The notes beneath the pieces are model-generated. The model was not told where the DNA came from, ran no database searches, and saw only the letters and a program-made list of their open reading frames with translations. Of a stretch of DNA of 64,000 bases, positions 33,824 through 43,098 are shown one piece after another. A program made the translations under genes and the position numbers. The stretch comes from Mesorhizobium temperatum (lineage in GTDB: Bacteria; Pseudomonadota; Alphaproteobacteria; Rhizobiales; Rhizobiaceae), in the NCBI RefSeq assembly GCF_002284575.1, contig NZ_NPKJ01000060.1:296515-360514 (forward strand). Direction: 5' to 3'. Within the stretch, counting starts at the first letter, position 1; each line of letters begins with the position of its first letter.

Positions 33824-34469
33824 GATAACTCTCCCAGGCGTCGATCGACACCGTCAGCGTCGGGTCGGCGCCCTCGCCCCAGATCTCCGCGCCGTCAAAA
33901 ACCACCGTATAGACCCATTGCGGGTTTTCGCCTTGCCCATGCGCATTCGTGTCGGGGAAGACAAAACCATCGCGCACCGCCTCGACGGCGCCCTGCTTGC
34001 CGCGTGCGTAGCGCGGCAGCCTTGTGTGGCCGGTCGGATGGAAATTCTTCGTCCGCACGAGGTCGCCAGCCTTGAACCGCGCCGGCGTGGCAACCGGCCG
34101 GTCGCAGGGGCCGCCCTTAGCCAACACATCAGGCACGTTTTCGGCCTTCAGCACCCGCTTTGGCGTCGCGGCAGGGTCGACCGCCTTGCCCGCGGCCAGA
34201 TCGCGGTCGCTGACAAAACCATGTCGCTTCAGCAAGGTTTCGAGCGCCTTGATCCAGATCTCGTAGTAGCTGGAGCCATAATAATCGGCCGGATGCAGCG
34301 ATTCCCGCGCATGCCGGCTCTCGTCGATCGTCCAGGCGCCCATGGCGCCGGCGCACAACGTCACGCCAAGCGCCCGCCTTTCCCAGTCGGCATGGAAATA
34401 GGGTTCGTCCTTTTCGGGTGCGACCGGCCCGAACCCCATCTGCCCGCCAAGATCCTGCGGCCCGTTCAT
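33810..34469 (-). CDS. Nitrile hydratase beta subunit
   Basis: The 219-residue beta chain begins MNGPQDLGGQMGFGPV, the family's typical start. It contains the helical N-terminal part (ESLHPADYYGSSYYEIWIKALETLL) and the C-terminal SH3-like barrel (FKAGDLVRTKNFHPTGHTRLPRYARGKQG). With alpha it hydrates nitriles to amides. The ATG at 34469 overlaps the alpha stop by 4 bases (ATGA), so translation is coupled. The frame is open upstream of this ATG, but without homology. Confidence 0.94.
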   Translation of the reverse strand: MNGPQDLGGQMGFGPVAPEKDEPYFHADWERRALGVTLCAGAMGAWTIDESRHARESLHPADYYGSSYYEIWIKALETLLKRHGFVSDRDLAAGKAVDPAATPKRVLKAENVPDVLAKGGPCDRPVATPARFKAGDLVRTKNFHPTGHTRLPRYARGKQGAVEAVRDGFVFPDTNAHGQGENPQWVYTVVFDGAEIWGEGADPTLTVSIDAWESYLEPA

Positions 34470-35083
34470 GCCGGCTCCCGCGCCAGTGCGGTGCCGATCA
34501 TCGCGTCGCGCGTCACCAGATCCGCCAGCAGCTCCTCGCTCCAGCTGTCGGTGCCGTTGGGCCGCATCGGCACGACCAAGTAACGCAACTCGGCCGTGGA
34601 ATCCCACACCCGGATTTTTGTCGTGTCCGGCAACGTAAGCCCGAATTCCTCGAGCACGCTGCGCGGATCGATGACCGCGCGCGAACGATAAGGCGGCGCC
34701 TTGTACCACACCGGCGGCAAGCCAAGCACCGACCACGGGTAGCACGAGCACAGCGTGCAGACGACGAGGTTGTGGGTGTCCGCCGTGTTGAACACGGCCT
34801 GCATGTGCTCCCCCTGCCGGCCGGTGTAGCCGAGCGAACCGATCGCAGCCGTCGCGTCGCGTTTCAGCAGGGCGGCAAAGTCAGGGTCGACCCACGCCTT
34901 CGCCACCACCTTGGCGCCGTTGCGCGGACCGATTTTTGTCTCGTAGGTGTCGACGATCACGTCGATCGCGGCCGGATCGATCAGCCCTTTCTGGGTGAGG
35001 ATCGTCTCCAGCGCGCGCACCCGGGCCGCAAAAGGATCAAGCTCGTTGTCGTGATCGTGGTCGTGGTTGTGGTTGTGGGACAT
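34466..35083 (-). CDS. Nitrile hydratase alpha subunit, cobalt type
   Basis: The 205-residue alpha chain carries the metal claw CTLCSC at 109-114; the Thr at the second position (VCTLCSCYPW) is the pattern of cobalt enzymes, where iron enzymes have VCSLCSC. The two inner cysteines are normally oxidised to sulfinic and sulfenic acids. Oddly, it starts with a His/Asp-rich stretch (MSHNHNHDHDHDN) that could bind metal. The operon alpha-beta-activator has no amidase gene next to it. The RND pump gene lies 60 bases away on the same strand, upstream. Confidence 0.95.
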   Translation of the reverse strand: MSHNHNHDHDHDNELDPFAARVRALETILTQKGLIDPAAIDVIVDTYETKIGPRNGAKVVAKAWVDPDFAALLKRDATAAIGSLGYTGRQGEHMQAVFNTADTHNLVVCTLCSCYPWSVLGLPPVWYKAPPYRSRAVIDPRSVLEEFGLTLPDTTKIRVWDSTAELRYLVVPMRPNGTDSWSEELLADLVTRDAMIGTALAREPA

Positions 35084-35142
35084 GGCTGTAAATTACGGCT
35101 GCAAGCATCCCACCGCAAGCGCCACAGCATGGGCCAGCCCAT

Positions 35143-38100
35143 CTATTCCGCTGCCGCCTTCTGCGGCTCGCCCTGCAACTCTTCTCCGCCCTCGAACAGC
35201 GACGGCTGGTCGGCGGTTTCGACCGGTAGCTGCTCGTCCCGACGCTTCGGCCACAGCCCGACAAGCCAGCCGGAAAAATGCTCCATGTAGACATAAATCA
35301 CCGGCGTGACGAACAGCGTCAGCGCTTGCGAAGCGACCAGGCCGCCGACCACCGCCACGCCGAGCGGCTGGCGCAGTTCGGCGCTGGCGCCGGTCCCGAG
35401 CGCGATCGGGATCGTGCCCATCAGCGCCGCCAGCGTCGTCATCATGATCGGCCGGAAGCGCATCAGGCAGGCCTTGTGGATGGAATCGAGCGGCGACATC
35501 CCGTCGCGCCTGAGTTCGAGCGCCACGTCGATCATCATGATGCCGTTCTTCTTGACGATGCCGATCAGCATCAGAATGCCGATGACCGCGATCACCGAGA
35601 GGTCCATTCCCGCAAGCCGCAACGCAACAAGCGCGCCGAGCACGGCGGACGGCAGTCCGGTCAGGATGGTGAGCGGGTGGATGAAGCTCTCGTAGAGGAT
35701 GCCGAGGACGATGTAGATGGTCAGGATCGCGCCGCCGATCAGCAGGCCCTGGTTGGCAAGCGAATCCTGGAAGGTTTTCGCCGTGCCCGAAAAGGTGGTC
35801 GAGATCGTCGCCGGCATGCCGATCTTTTCCTTCAGCGCATTGATGCGGGTCACGCTGTCGCCGAGCGCGACGCCCTGCGGCAGGTTGTAGGAAATGGTCA
35901 CCGCCGGAAGCTGGCCGAGCTGATTGACGGTCAAGGCGCCGGCGGTCCGATCGACGCGAGCAAAGGCGCCGAGCGGCACCAGGCTGCCGCTGGCCGTTCT
36001 CACCTTGATCGCCAGCATCCTTTCTGGCGACCACTCGATCCTCGGGTCGAGCTCCATGATCACCTCGTAGCTATCGGCCGAACCGAAGATGGTCGACACC
36101 TGCTCGGTGCCGAACCCGCCATAGAGGCTGGAGCGCAACGTATCGGTGTCGACGCCGAGCGTCGCCGCCTTGTCGCGGTCGACCACCAGCGACGCCTGTA
36201 AGGCGTTGTTCTGCAAATCATTGGTGACGTCGGTGAAGGCGCTGCGGTCGGCGGCCATCGCATCGGTGAGCTTCTGCGCCCAAACGTCCGCCGCGCCGAT
36301 GTCGAGGCCCTGCACGACGAGTTGATAGGCGCTGGCCGAAGCGCGCGCGCCAAGTCGCAGATTCTGCACCGGCTGCATGAAGGTTTCGATGCCGGGGACA
36401 TTGGCCAGCTGCCGCCGCAGATCCGAGAGCACCTTGTCGATATCGGGGCGCTGGTCCTTGTCCTTCAATTGCACATAGAGCCGGCCCTGGTTGAGCGCAT
36501 TGTCTCCGCTGCCTACCGACCACCCTACATGCGAGACATAGGGTGAATGGGTGAAGACATCAGCCACTTGCCCTTGCAGCTTCACCATGGCGTCGAACGA
36601 AATGTCCTGGCGCGCCGTGGTCGTCACCGAAATCTGGCCGATATCCTCCTGCGGGAAAAAACCCTTCGGCGAGGTCTGGATCAGCCAGACCGACAGTGCG
36701 GCCGTCCCCACGAAGACGAGAAAAACCAGGAAACTGTGCCGCAGGCAAAACGTCAGCAGCCAGTCATAACCCCGGATGAAGGCATTGTGCCTGTGACGTT
36801 TACCCTGCGCTGCATCGCGCTCGGCCTTCGACACCGACAAAAGCCGCGAGCACAGCATCGGCGTCAGCGTCAGCGACACGAACATCGACGCCAGAATGGC
36901 GACCGTCACCACCACCGCAAACTCGTTGAAGATGCGCCCGATCACTCCGCCCATCAAAAGCACGGGGATGAACACAGCGACCAGCGAGATCGAAATCGAG
37001 ATGATGGTGAAGCCGATTTCGCGGGCGCCCTTGAGCGCCGCGTCGAGGGCCGAGAGCCCGTCCTCCTCCATGTGGCGAAAAATGTTCTCCAGCATCACGA
37101 TCGCGTCGTCGACGACAAGGCCGACCGCCAGCGTCAGCCCCATCAGCGAGATGTTGTCGATGGAAAAGCCGAACAGGAACATGGCGCCGAGCGTGGCGAT
37201 CAGCGAGATCGGCACCGCCACCGCCGGGATGATCGTCGCCGTTACCCGGCGCAGGAACAGGAAGATCACCATCACCACCAGCGCGATGGTGAGCAGCAGC
37301 GTGAACTGCACGTCGTCGACCGCCTCGCGGATCGAAGTCGAGCGGTCGTTGAGCAACCGGATACTGGCGGCCGCCGGCATTTGATCCTGGAAGGACGGCA
37401 GCATCGCCTTGACGCGGTCGACGACGTCGACGGTGTTGGCATCGGGCTGGCGCTGCACGGCCATGATGATCGCGCGGGTGCCGTCGTACCAGCTGGCTGT
37501 CGTCGTGGTCTCGACCGAATCGATGACGCGCGTCACCTCGCCGAGCCGCACCGGACGGCCGTTCTTGGTGGCTATGATGATATTGGAAAATCCCGCCGCG
37601 TTGTTCAGCTGCGTATTGGCGGTGATCGTCAGCTGCTGCTTGTCGTTCTGCAGCACGCCGAGCGGCGTGTTGCTGTTGGCCGAGGCGATCGCCGTCTGCA
37701 GCTGGTCGATCGAAATGCCGCGTGCGGCGAGCGCCGTCGGATCGATCTGAACGCGCACCGCGTATTTCTGCTGGCCGAAGATCGAGACCTGCGCCACGCC
37801 TTCGATCGTCGACAGCGACGGCGAGATCACATTCTCGGCAAAGGCATCGAGATCGGTCAGCGGAACCGTGTCGCTGACCAGCGACATCAGGAGGATCGGC
37901 GCATCGGCCGGATTGACCTTGCGGTAACTCGGCGGGCTGGTCATCTCAGGCGGCAATTGCCGCTGCGTTCGTGCGATCGCCGCCTGCACGTCGGCAGCGG
38001 CTGCATCGATATCGCGATTGAGCACGAACTGGATGGCGATCGAGGTCGAACCGAGCGAATTCGTGGTCGAGATCGAATCGATGCCGGCGATGGTGGTAAA

Positions 38101-38307
38101 CTGCTTGATCAGCGGCGTTGCCACCGAGGTCGCCATGGTTTCCGGCGAGGCGCCGGGCAGCGAGGCCGAGACGTTGACCACCGGAAACTCGGCGCTCGGC
38201 AAAGCGGCGACCGGCAGGAACTTGTAAGCGAACAGCCCGCCCAGCACGAGCGCAAACGACATGAGTAGGGTGGCGACAGGCCTGCGGATGCAGAATTCGG
38301 AGATCAT
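35143..38307 (-). CDS. HAE1-type RND multidrug efflux permease
   Basis: The 1054-residue inner-membrane pump has the AcrB/MdtB plan: a first helix with RRPVATLLMSFALVLGG, a large periplasmic loop, helices 2-6 with GLVVDDAIVMLENIFRHMEE (the family proton-relay DD region), and a duplicated second half. It uses the proton gradient to expel drugs or related compounds from the periplasm. Substrates are not predictable. Its ATG overlaps the stop of the adaptor gene by 4 bases. No outer-membrane factor gene is present in the window. Confidence 0.95.
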   Translation of the reverse strand: MISEFCIRRPVATLLMSFALVLGGLFAYKFLPVAALPSAEFPVVNVSASLPGASPETMATSVATPLIKQFTTIAGIDSISTTNSLGSTSIAIQFVLNRDIDAAAADVQAAIARTQRQLPPEMTSPPSYRKVNPADAPILLMSLVSDTVPLTDLDAFAENVISPSLSTIEGVAQVSIFGQQKYAVRVQIDPTALAARGISIDQLQTAIASANSNTPLGVLQNDKQQLTITANTQLNNAAGFSNIIIATKNGRPVRLGEVTRVIDSVETTTTASWYDGTRAIIMAVQRQPDANTVDVVDRVKAMLPSFQDQMPAAASIRLLNDRSTSIREAVDDVQFTLLLTIALVVMVIFLFLRRVTATIIPAVAVPISLIATLGAMFLFGFSIDNISLMGLTLAVGLVVDDAIVMLENIFRHMEEDGLSALDAALKGAREIGFTIISISISLVAVFIPVLLMGGVIGRIFNEFAVVVTVAILASMFVSLTLTPMLCSRLLSVSKAERDAAQGKRHRHNAFIRGYDWLLTFCLRHSFLVFLVFVGTAALSVWLIQTSPKGFFPQEDIGQISVTTTARQDISFDAMVKLQGQVADVFTHSPYVSHVGWSVGSGDNALNQGRLYVQLKDKDQRPDIDKVLSDLRRQLANVPGIETFMQPVQNLRLGARASASAYQLVVQGLDIGAADVWAQKLTDAMAADRSAFTDVTNDLQNNALQASLVVDRDKAATLGVDTDTLRSSLYGGFGTEQVSTIFGSADSYEVIMELDPRIEWSPERMLAIKVRTASGSLVPLGAFARVDRTAGALTVNQLGQLPAVTISYNLPQGVALGDSVTRINALKEKIGMPATISTTFSGTAKTFQDSLANQGLLIGGAILTIYIVLGILYESFIHPLTILTGLPSAVLGALVALRLAGMDLSVIAVIGILMLIGIVKKNGIMMIDVALELRRDGMSPLDSIHKACLMRFRPIMMTTLAALMGTIPIALGTGASAELRQPLGVAVVGGLVASQALTLFVTPVIYVYMEHFSGWLVGLWPKRRDEQLPVETADQPSLFEGGEELQGEPQKAAAE

Positions 38308-39536
38308 GGCCGCGTCCCGCCCGCCTTGCCAACCTCAGCAACTTTGGGAGACGCCTGATCACTGGCCGCGCCTTCGTGGACCGGGGAGCCGTTCTTCAGC
38401 TTTGCCTGGCCCTCGACGACGACACGTTCGCCGCTTTTCAGCCCTTCGCCGATAGCGCTGTTGTCGCCTTCGCTCAGTGCGACCTGCACGGGCCGCACCT
38501 CCACCGTGTTGTCGGGCTTGATCACATAGACGAACGGCCCCTTCTGGCTAGGCTGCACCGCAACCGTGGGAACCGAGGTCATTTGCGGCATGATGCCGGC
38601 ATCGAGCACGACATTGACATATTGGCCCGGCCACAGCGAAAGATCGGCATTGGGCACGCTGGCCCGCGTTGCGATCGTGCCGGAGGCGGTGTCGACGCTG
38701 GAATCGACGAAATCGAGGGTCCCCTTGCCGATCGGTGTCGGGTCGCCGTCCCTGGTCAGCGTGACTGCACCTTCCTGCGGCGCCGCCAGCGCCTTGTGCA
38801 GCAAGGCAAGATCGCCTTCCGGAAGATTGAAGTTCACCTGCAGCGGGTCCATCTGGGTGATGGTCACCAGCGGGGCCGATGTGCTACTGCCGCTGCTGGT
38901 GGTGACGAGATCGCCGATCGCGACGTTGACCGCGCCCAGCCTGCCGGAAATCGGCGCCGTGATCGTGGCAAAGCCAAGCTGGACCTCGTCCGCATCGATC
39001 GTCGCCCTGTCGGCATCGACCGTGGCCGCGGCGGATTTCTGCGCGGCGATCGCCTGGTCATAGGTTTGCTGCGTGCCAGCCTGCCTGGCGACAAGATTCC
39101 TGGCGCGCTCAAGATCGGCCGTCGCACTGGCAAGCAGCGCCTGGTCCTTGGCGAGCGTCGCCTGGTCACGGGCCAGTTGCGCCTTCAGCGCGCGATCGTC
39201 CAGCGAGAACAGAAGGTCGCCAGCCCACACCATCTGGCCGTCCTTGACGGCGATCGATGTGATCTGGCTCGAGATCCGCGCGTTGACGCTGACTACGGCG
39301 GGGGAGGATACGAAGCCAATGGCGTAGCGCCGGATCGGAAAGTCGGCCGCCGAAGCAGTGGCGGCAACCACGGAGGTCGAACGTGCGGCATTTGCGGCGG
39401 CCGCCGGTTTGTCAGGCGCCGCCTGACCCGCTGACAGCATCTGCCGGACGTCGTCCATTGCCGCGGGCGAAAGATAGAGCCCGGCCGCGACAAGGCAGGC
39501 GACCGCAAGCACCGCAAGCACGATCTTTCCATGCAT
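38304..39536 (-). CDS. RND efflux periplasmic adaptor (membrane fusion protein)
   Basis: The 410-residue adaptor starts at ATG 39536 with AAGG upstream. It has an N-terminal membrane anchor (IVLAVLAVACLVAAGLYL), a barrel-sandwich (INARISSQITSIAVKDGQMVWAGDLLFSLDD), an alanine-rich helical hairpin, and a beta-barrel with a C-terminal membrane-proximal domain. It would link the RND permease encoded next to an outer channel. Upstream (39537-39702) the palindrome TGTGCAGTGCACA at 39679-39691 might be an operator, though no regulator gene is adjacent. Confidence 0.93.
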   Translation of the reverse strand: MHGKIVLAVLAVACLVAAGLYLSPAAMDDVRQMLSAGQAAPDKPAAAANAARSTSVVAATASAADFPIRRYAIGFVSSPAVVSVNARISSQITSIAVKDGQMVWAGDLLFSLDDRALKAQLARDQATLAKDQALLASATADLERARNLVARQAGTQQTYDQAIAAQKSAAATVDADRATIDADEVQLGFATITAPISGRLGAVNVAIGDLVTTSSGSSTSAPLVTITQMDPLQVNFNLPEGDLALLHKALAAPQEGAVTLTRDGDPTPIGKGTLDFVDSSVDTASGTIATRASVPNADLSLWPGQYVNVVLDAGIMPQMTSVPTVAVQPSQKGPFVYVIKPDNTVEVRPVQVALSEGDNSAIGEGLKSGERVVVEGQAKLKNGSPVHEGAASDQASPKVAEVGKAGGTRP

Positions 39537-39702
39537 CGTCAAATGCCTTCTATCCGACACGCCGTGGTTCGGTGGTCATATCTTTGTATAACTCGCAGCC
39601 TTGTGCCGCGGTTTCACCAAATAGATAGAAGGCGCCGGAGGCGAAAAAGTGCCAAAACCCGGCATTACGAAGATTTAATGTGCAGTGCACAATAAACGAC
39701 AG

Positions 39703-40299
39703 CTACCGCAGCATCGGCCACAGTGTCGCTGCCAGCAGCACGCCCATGGCGATGTTGAACCATTTAAGCCGCACCGGGTCCGACAGAAAACCGCGCAGTG
39801 CCGTGCCGAAACCTGCCCACACCGAAACGCTCGGCAGGTTGACGACGGTGAAGGCTAGCGAGACCAACGCCACCGACAGAAACGGATGCTCCGGAATGGC
39901 ATAGACGGCCATGGCGGTGATCGCCATCACCCACGCCTTGGGATTGACCCACTGGAACGCTGCCGCATCGACGAACCGCATCGGTCGCGCCTTGGCCTCG
40001 CCCTTGCCGCTGAGCGAACGCGACATGGCGATCTTCGAGGCGAGATAGAGCAGGTAGACGCCGCCCGCGATCTTTAATCCGGTGTGCAGCACCGGAAACG
40101 CAGCCAGCACGGCGCCCAGACCGAAGCCGACAGCCAACAACAGCGCGAGGAAGCCGATGCTGATGCCCAGCATGTGGGGAATGGTTTTGGCGAAACCGAA
40201 ATTCACGCCGGAGGCCAGAAGCATGAAGTTGTTCGGACCCGGCGTGATCGAGGTCACGAAGGCATAGACCAGCAGGGCAAGGAATGCGTCGAGGGTCAT
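39703..40299 (-). CDS. LysE-family amino acid exporter
   Basis: The 198-residue, six-helix membrane protein has the family start FVTSITPGPNNFMLLASGVNFG and the inner motif FQWVNPKAWVMAI. LysE/RhtB proteins export amino acids or derivatives; the substrate is unknown. GGGAGGAAG precedes ATG 40299. It is a single gene, 149 bases from ilvH and on the same strand. Confidence 0.92.
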   Translation of the reverse strand: MTLDAFLALLVYAFVTSITPGPNNFMLLASGVNFGFAKTIPHMLGISIGFLALLLAVGFGLGAVLAAFPVLHTGLKIAGGVYLLYLASKIAMSRSLSGKGEAKARPMRFVDAAAFQWVNPKAWVMAITAMAVYAIPEHPFLSVALVSLAFTVVNLPSVSVWAGFGTALRGFLSDPVRLKWFNIAMGVLLAATLWPMLR

Positions 40300-40448
40300 G
40301 GCTTCCTCCCAAGCAGGTCAGCAATATTGTCCTTTTACCTCAGACGCACAAAGGCCACCTCACGGCGGCAGCCGGGCCAGAAGATCAGGATCAAGCGACA
40401 GAATAAATACAGGCGGCGCCAGAGCACTGGACCCAAAGCGCCGGACCA

Positions 40449-41021
40449 TCACATCCCTTGCGGGCCGCGATTCATCGCCGCCACGCCGGTGCGGCAGATC
40501 TCGACCAGTCCGAGCGGCTTCATGATGGCGATGAACTGGTCGAGCTTGGAGCCCTTGCCGGTGATCTCGAAGATGAAATGCTCGGTGTTGGCATCGATGA
40601 CGCTGGCGCGAAAGGCGTCGGCCAGCCTCAGCGCCTCGACACGAGCTTCGCCGGTGCCGGCCACTTTCACCAGCGCGAGTTCCCGCTCCAGCGGCCGTTC
40701 CTGACCGAGCTCGTGCGAGCGCACCGTGAGATCGACGACACGGTGTACCGGCACGATGCGCTCGAGCTGGTGCTTGATCTGCTCCAGCACATGCGGCGTG
40801 CCGCGCGTCACGATGGTGATTCGCGACAGATGCTTCTCATGCTCGGTTTCGGAAACCGTCAGGCTCTCGATGTTGTAGCCGCGTCCGGAAAACAGGCCGA
40901 TGACCCGGGCCAGCACGCCCGGCTCATTGTCGACCAGCACGGAAAGCGTGTGGTTCTCCGGCTTTTCCGTTTCCTTGGCTATGAAATAGGCGGAGCCGGT
41001 CGGTTGAAGCTGTGCGTTCAT
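40449..41021 (-). CDS. ilvH: Acetolactate synthase small (regulatory) subunit IlvH
   Basis: The 190-residue regulatory chain has an N-terminal ACT domain (HTLSVLVDNEPGVLARVIGLFSGRGYNIESLTV, about 21-53) that binds valine for feedback inhibition, and a C-terminal domain ending in the typical VEICRTGVAAMNRGPQGM. It stimulates and regulates IlvI. It lies 84 bases after ilvI in the same transcript, and so falls under the same leader attenuator. Confidence 0.97.
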   Translation of the reverse strand: MNAQLQPTGSAYFIAKETEKPENHTLSVLVDNEPGVLARVIGLFSGRGYNIESLTVSETEHEKHLSRITIVTRGTPHVLEQIKHQLERIVPVHRVVDLTVRSHELGQERPLERELALVKVAGTGEARVEALRLADAFRASVIDANTEHFIFEITGKGSKLDQFIAIMKPLGLVEICRTGVAAMNRGPQGM

Positions 41022-41105
41022 GACATGGTTCTCGATTTCAAACTTTTGAGCTGTTTCTCTGTTTCCGCACGGCTTCTTCCGACAAGCCCTGCCTCGGCTT
41101 GGGCG

Positions 41106-42887
41106 TTACACCAATTCCCTGCCTTTGGCGTCGATGGCATTGGCCACCGCCTCGTCGGTCGCCTCGTCCGGCAGAAGCATCTCGTTATGCGCCTTGCCCG
41201 ACGGGATCATCGGGAAGCAGTTGGCAAGTGTGGCGACCCGGCAGTCGAAGATCACCGGCTTCTTCACCGAAATCATCTCCTTGATCGCGTCGTCCAGCTC
41301 GTCCGGCTTCTCGCAACGAATGCCGTGGCCGCCATAGGCTTCGGCAAGCTTGACGAAATCCGGCATCGCCTCGGTGTAGGAATGCGACAGCCGGTTGCCG
41401 TGCAGAAGCTGCTGCCACTGCCGCACCATGCCCATATACTGGTTGTTGAGGATGAAGATCTTGATCGGCGCTTCGTGCTGCACCGCCGCACTCATCTCCT
41501 GCATCGTCATCTGCACCGAGGCATCGCCGGCAATGTCGATGACCAGCGCGTCCGGGTGCGCGATCTGCACGCCGAGCGCCGCCGGCAGGCCGTAGCCCAT
41601 CGTGCCGAGCCCACCGGAGGTCATCCAGCGGTTCGGCTTCTCGAAATGATAGTGCTGCGCCGCCCACATCTGGTGCTGGCCGACCTCGGTGGTGATGTAG
41701 GTGTCCATGTCCTTGGTCAGCGCGTAGAGCCGCTGGACGGCATATTGCGGCATGATCACTTCGTGGTTCATCTTGTAGGCGAGTGAATCCCGCGCCCGCC
41801 ATTTCGCGATCTGCTCCCACCACGGGTGGAGCGCCTTCTTGTCGGCCTTGGCGGTCGCCCGCCACAGCCGCACCAGATCCTCCAGCACCCGGCCGACATC
41901 GCCGATGATGGGCACATCGGTGTGGACGTTCTTGTTGATCGACGACGGATCGATGTCGATATGGATCTTCTTCGAGTTCGGCGAGAACGCGGTGAGCCGG
42001 CCGGTGATGCGGTCGTCGAAGCGCGCGCCGATGCAGACCATGACGTCGCAATCATGCATCGCCATGTTGGCTTCATAGGTGCCGTGCATGCCGAGCATGC
42101 CCATCCAGTTCTTGCCCGAAGCCGGATAGGCGCCAAGGCCCATCAGCGTCGAGGTGATCGGGAAGCCGGTGAGGTCGACCAGTTCGCGCAGCAAATGGCT
42201 GGCCTCCGGACCGGAATTGATGACACCGCCGCCCGTATAGAGGATCGGCCTTTTGGCGTTGGCCATCAGCTCGACCGCCGCCTTGATCTTTTCCAGGTCG
42301 CCCTGGACCTTAGGCCGATAGCTCGTGCGCGGCGCCGTCTGTGGCGGCACGTAGATGCCCTTGGCGAACTGCACGTCCTTCGGGATGTCGACGACGACCG
42401 GACCGGGACGTCCTGTCGTTGCGACGTGGAAGGCCTCGTGGATGATTGCCGCGAGCTCGTTGACGTCCTTCACCAGCCAATTGTGTTTGGTGCAGGGGCG
42501 TGTGATGCCGATCGTGTCGCACTCCTGGAACGCGTCCGAGCCGATCAGCGAGGTCGGTACCTGACCGGTCAGGCAGACCAGCGGGATCGAATCCATCAGC
42601 GCATCCTGCAGCGGCGTCACCGCGTTGGTGGCTCCCGGCCCCGATGTCACCAGCATGACGCCGGCCTTGCCGGTCGAGCGCGCGTAGCCCTCCGCCGCAT
42701 GACCCGCGCCTTGCTCGTGACGGACGAGGATGTGCTCGACCTCGTCCTGTTGGAAGATTTCATCATAGATCGGGAGAACCGCGCCGCCCGGATAGCCGAA
42801 AACATGCTTGACGCCGTTGTCTTTCAGCGCCTGCACCACCATTTCGGCGCCCGTCATTTCGCGCCGCTCGTTCTGTCCACTGCTCAT
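41106..42887 (-). CDS. ilvI: Acetolactate synthase large (catalytic) subunit IlvI
   Basis: The 593-residue ThDP-dependent enzyme makes acetolactate or acetohydroxybutyrate, the first common step of branched-chain amino acid synthesis. Glu58 in RHEQGAGHAAEGYAR activates ThDP; GDASVQMTMQEMSAA...ILNNQYMGMVRQWQ is the metal/ThDP motif; an FAD-binding middle domain is present. ATG 42887 gives the family start; the frame continues upstream to 42986, through the attenuator terminator, and is not coding there. A leader peptide and terminator at 42951-43060 precede it. Confidence 0.97.
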   Translation of the reverse strand: MSSGQNERREMTGAEMVVQALKDNGVKHVFGYPGGAVLPIYDEIFQQDEVEHILVRHEQGAGHAAEGYARSTGKAGVMLVTSGPGATNAVTPLQDALMDSIPLVCLTGQVPTSLIGSDAFQECDTIGITRPCTKHNWLVKDVNELAAIIHEAFHVATTGRPGPVVVDIPKDVQFAKGIYVPPQTAPRTSYRPKVQGDLEKIKAAVELMANAKRPILYTGGGVINSGPEASHLLRELVDLTGFPITSTLMGLGAYPASGKNWMGMLGMHGTYEANMAMHDCDVMVCIGARFDDRITGRLTAFSPNSKKIHIDIDPSSINKNVHTDVPIIGDVGRVLEDLVRLWRATAKADKKALHPWWEQIAKWRARDSLAYKMNHEVIMPQYAVQRLYALTKDMDTYITTEVGQHQMWAAQHYHFEKPNRWMTSGGLGTMGYGLPAALGVQIAHPDALVIDIAGDASVQMTMQEMSAAVQHEAPIKIFILNNQYMGMVRQWQQLLHGNRLSHSYTEAMPDFVKLAEAYGGHGIRCEKPDELDDAIKEMISVKKPVIFDCRVATLANCFPMIPSGKAHNEMLLPDEATDEAVANAIDAKGRELV

Positions 42888-42950
42888 CGGTCTGGTCCCG
42901 TACTGTTCGCCATCGGGCGATTGCTGGTCGTTTAGTCGTGTTTCGGGCAA

Positions 42951-42973
42951 TAAAAAAGGCCCCCGAGGGAGCC
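42951..42973 (-). terminator. ilv attenuator terminator
   Basis: On the minus strand the 7-bp stem GGCTCCC/GGGGGCC (one G-T pair), with a 2-base loop, is followed by TTTTTTA, 64 bases before the ilvI ATG and 33 bases after the leader-peptide stop. Its place between leader and gene marks it as an attenuator and not a gene-end terminator. Confidence 0.85.
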
Positions 42974-43006
42974 TGTGTCTGCGCATGGGAGGTTTTCGCC
43001 CGGCGG

Positions 43007-43060
43007 TTACACCGCCTTGCCCACGCGCTTTCCTACTACGAGAATGAGTGCCGTTTTCAT
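43007..43060 (-). CDS. ilv leader peptide (MKTALILVVGKRVGKAV)
   Basis: The 17-codon frame encodes MKTALILVVGKRVGKAV, with Leu-Ile-Leu-Val-Val consecutively and two later Val codons: the composition expected for an attenuator that senses charged Leu/Ile/Val tRNA. The stop codon lies in the loop of the short hairpin GGCGGT-GTA-ACCGCC (43002-43016), and the intrinsic terminator follows 33 bases later. No ribosome site precedes the ATG. The promoter at 43069-43098 places the transcript start at or within about 2 bases of the ATG, so the peptide is probably translated from a leaderless end. Confidence 0.88.
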   Translation of the reverse strand: MKTALILVVGKRVGKAV

Positions 43061-43068
43061 GGTGGCGG

Positions 43069-43098
43069 ACAATAGAATTGGTTTTGCGCCGCTGTCAA
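43069..43098 (-). promoter_or_regulatory. Promoter of the ilvIH leader
   Basis: TTGACA (43093-43098), an 18-base spacer and TATTGT (43069-43074) read on the minus strand. The -10 ends 8 bases before the leader-peptide ATG. Confidence 0.8.

Noticed and set aside
36547..38268. 573-codon frame antisense to the RND permease
   Set aside because: The His/Arg/Asp-rich composition is typical of an antisense shadow of a membrane protein gene.
39679..39691. TGTGCAGTGCACA as a proven operator of the RND pump
   Set aside because: It is a single short palindrome about 140 bases from the start with no regulator gene next to it, so it is mentioned only as a possibility.
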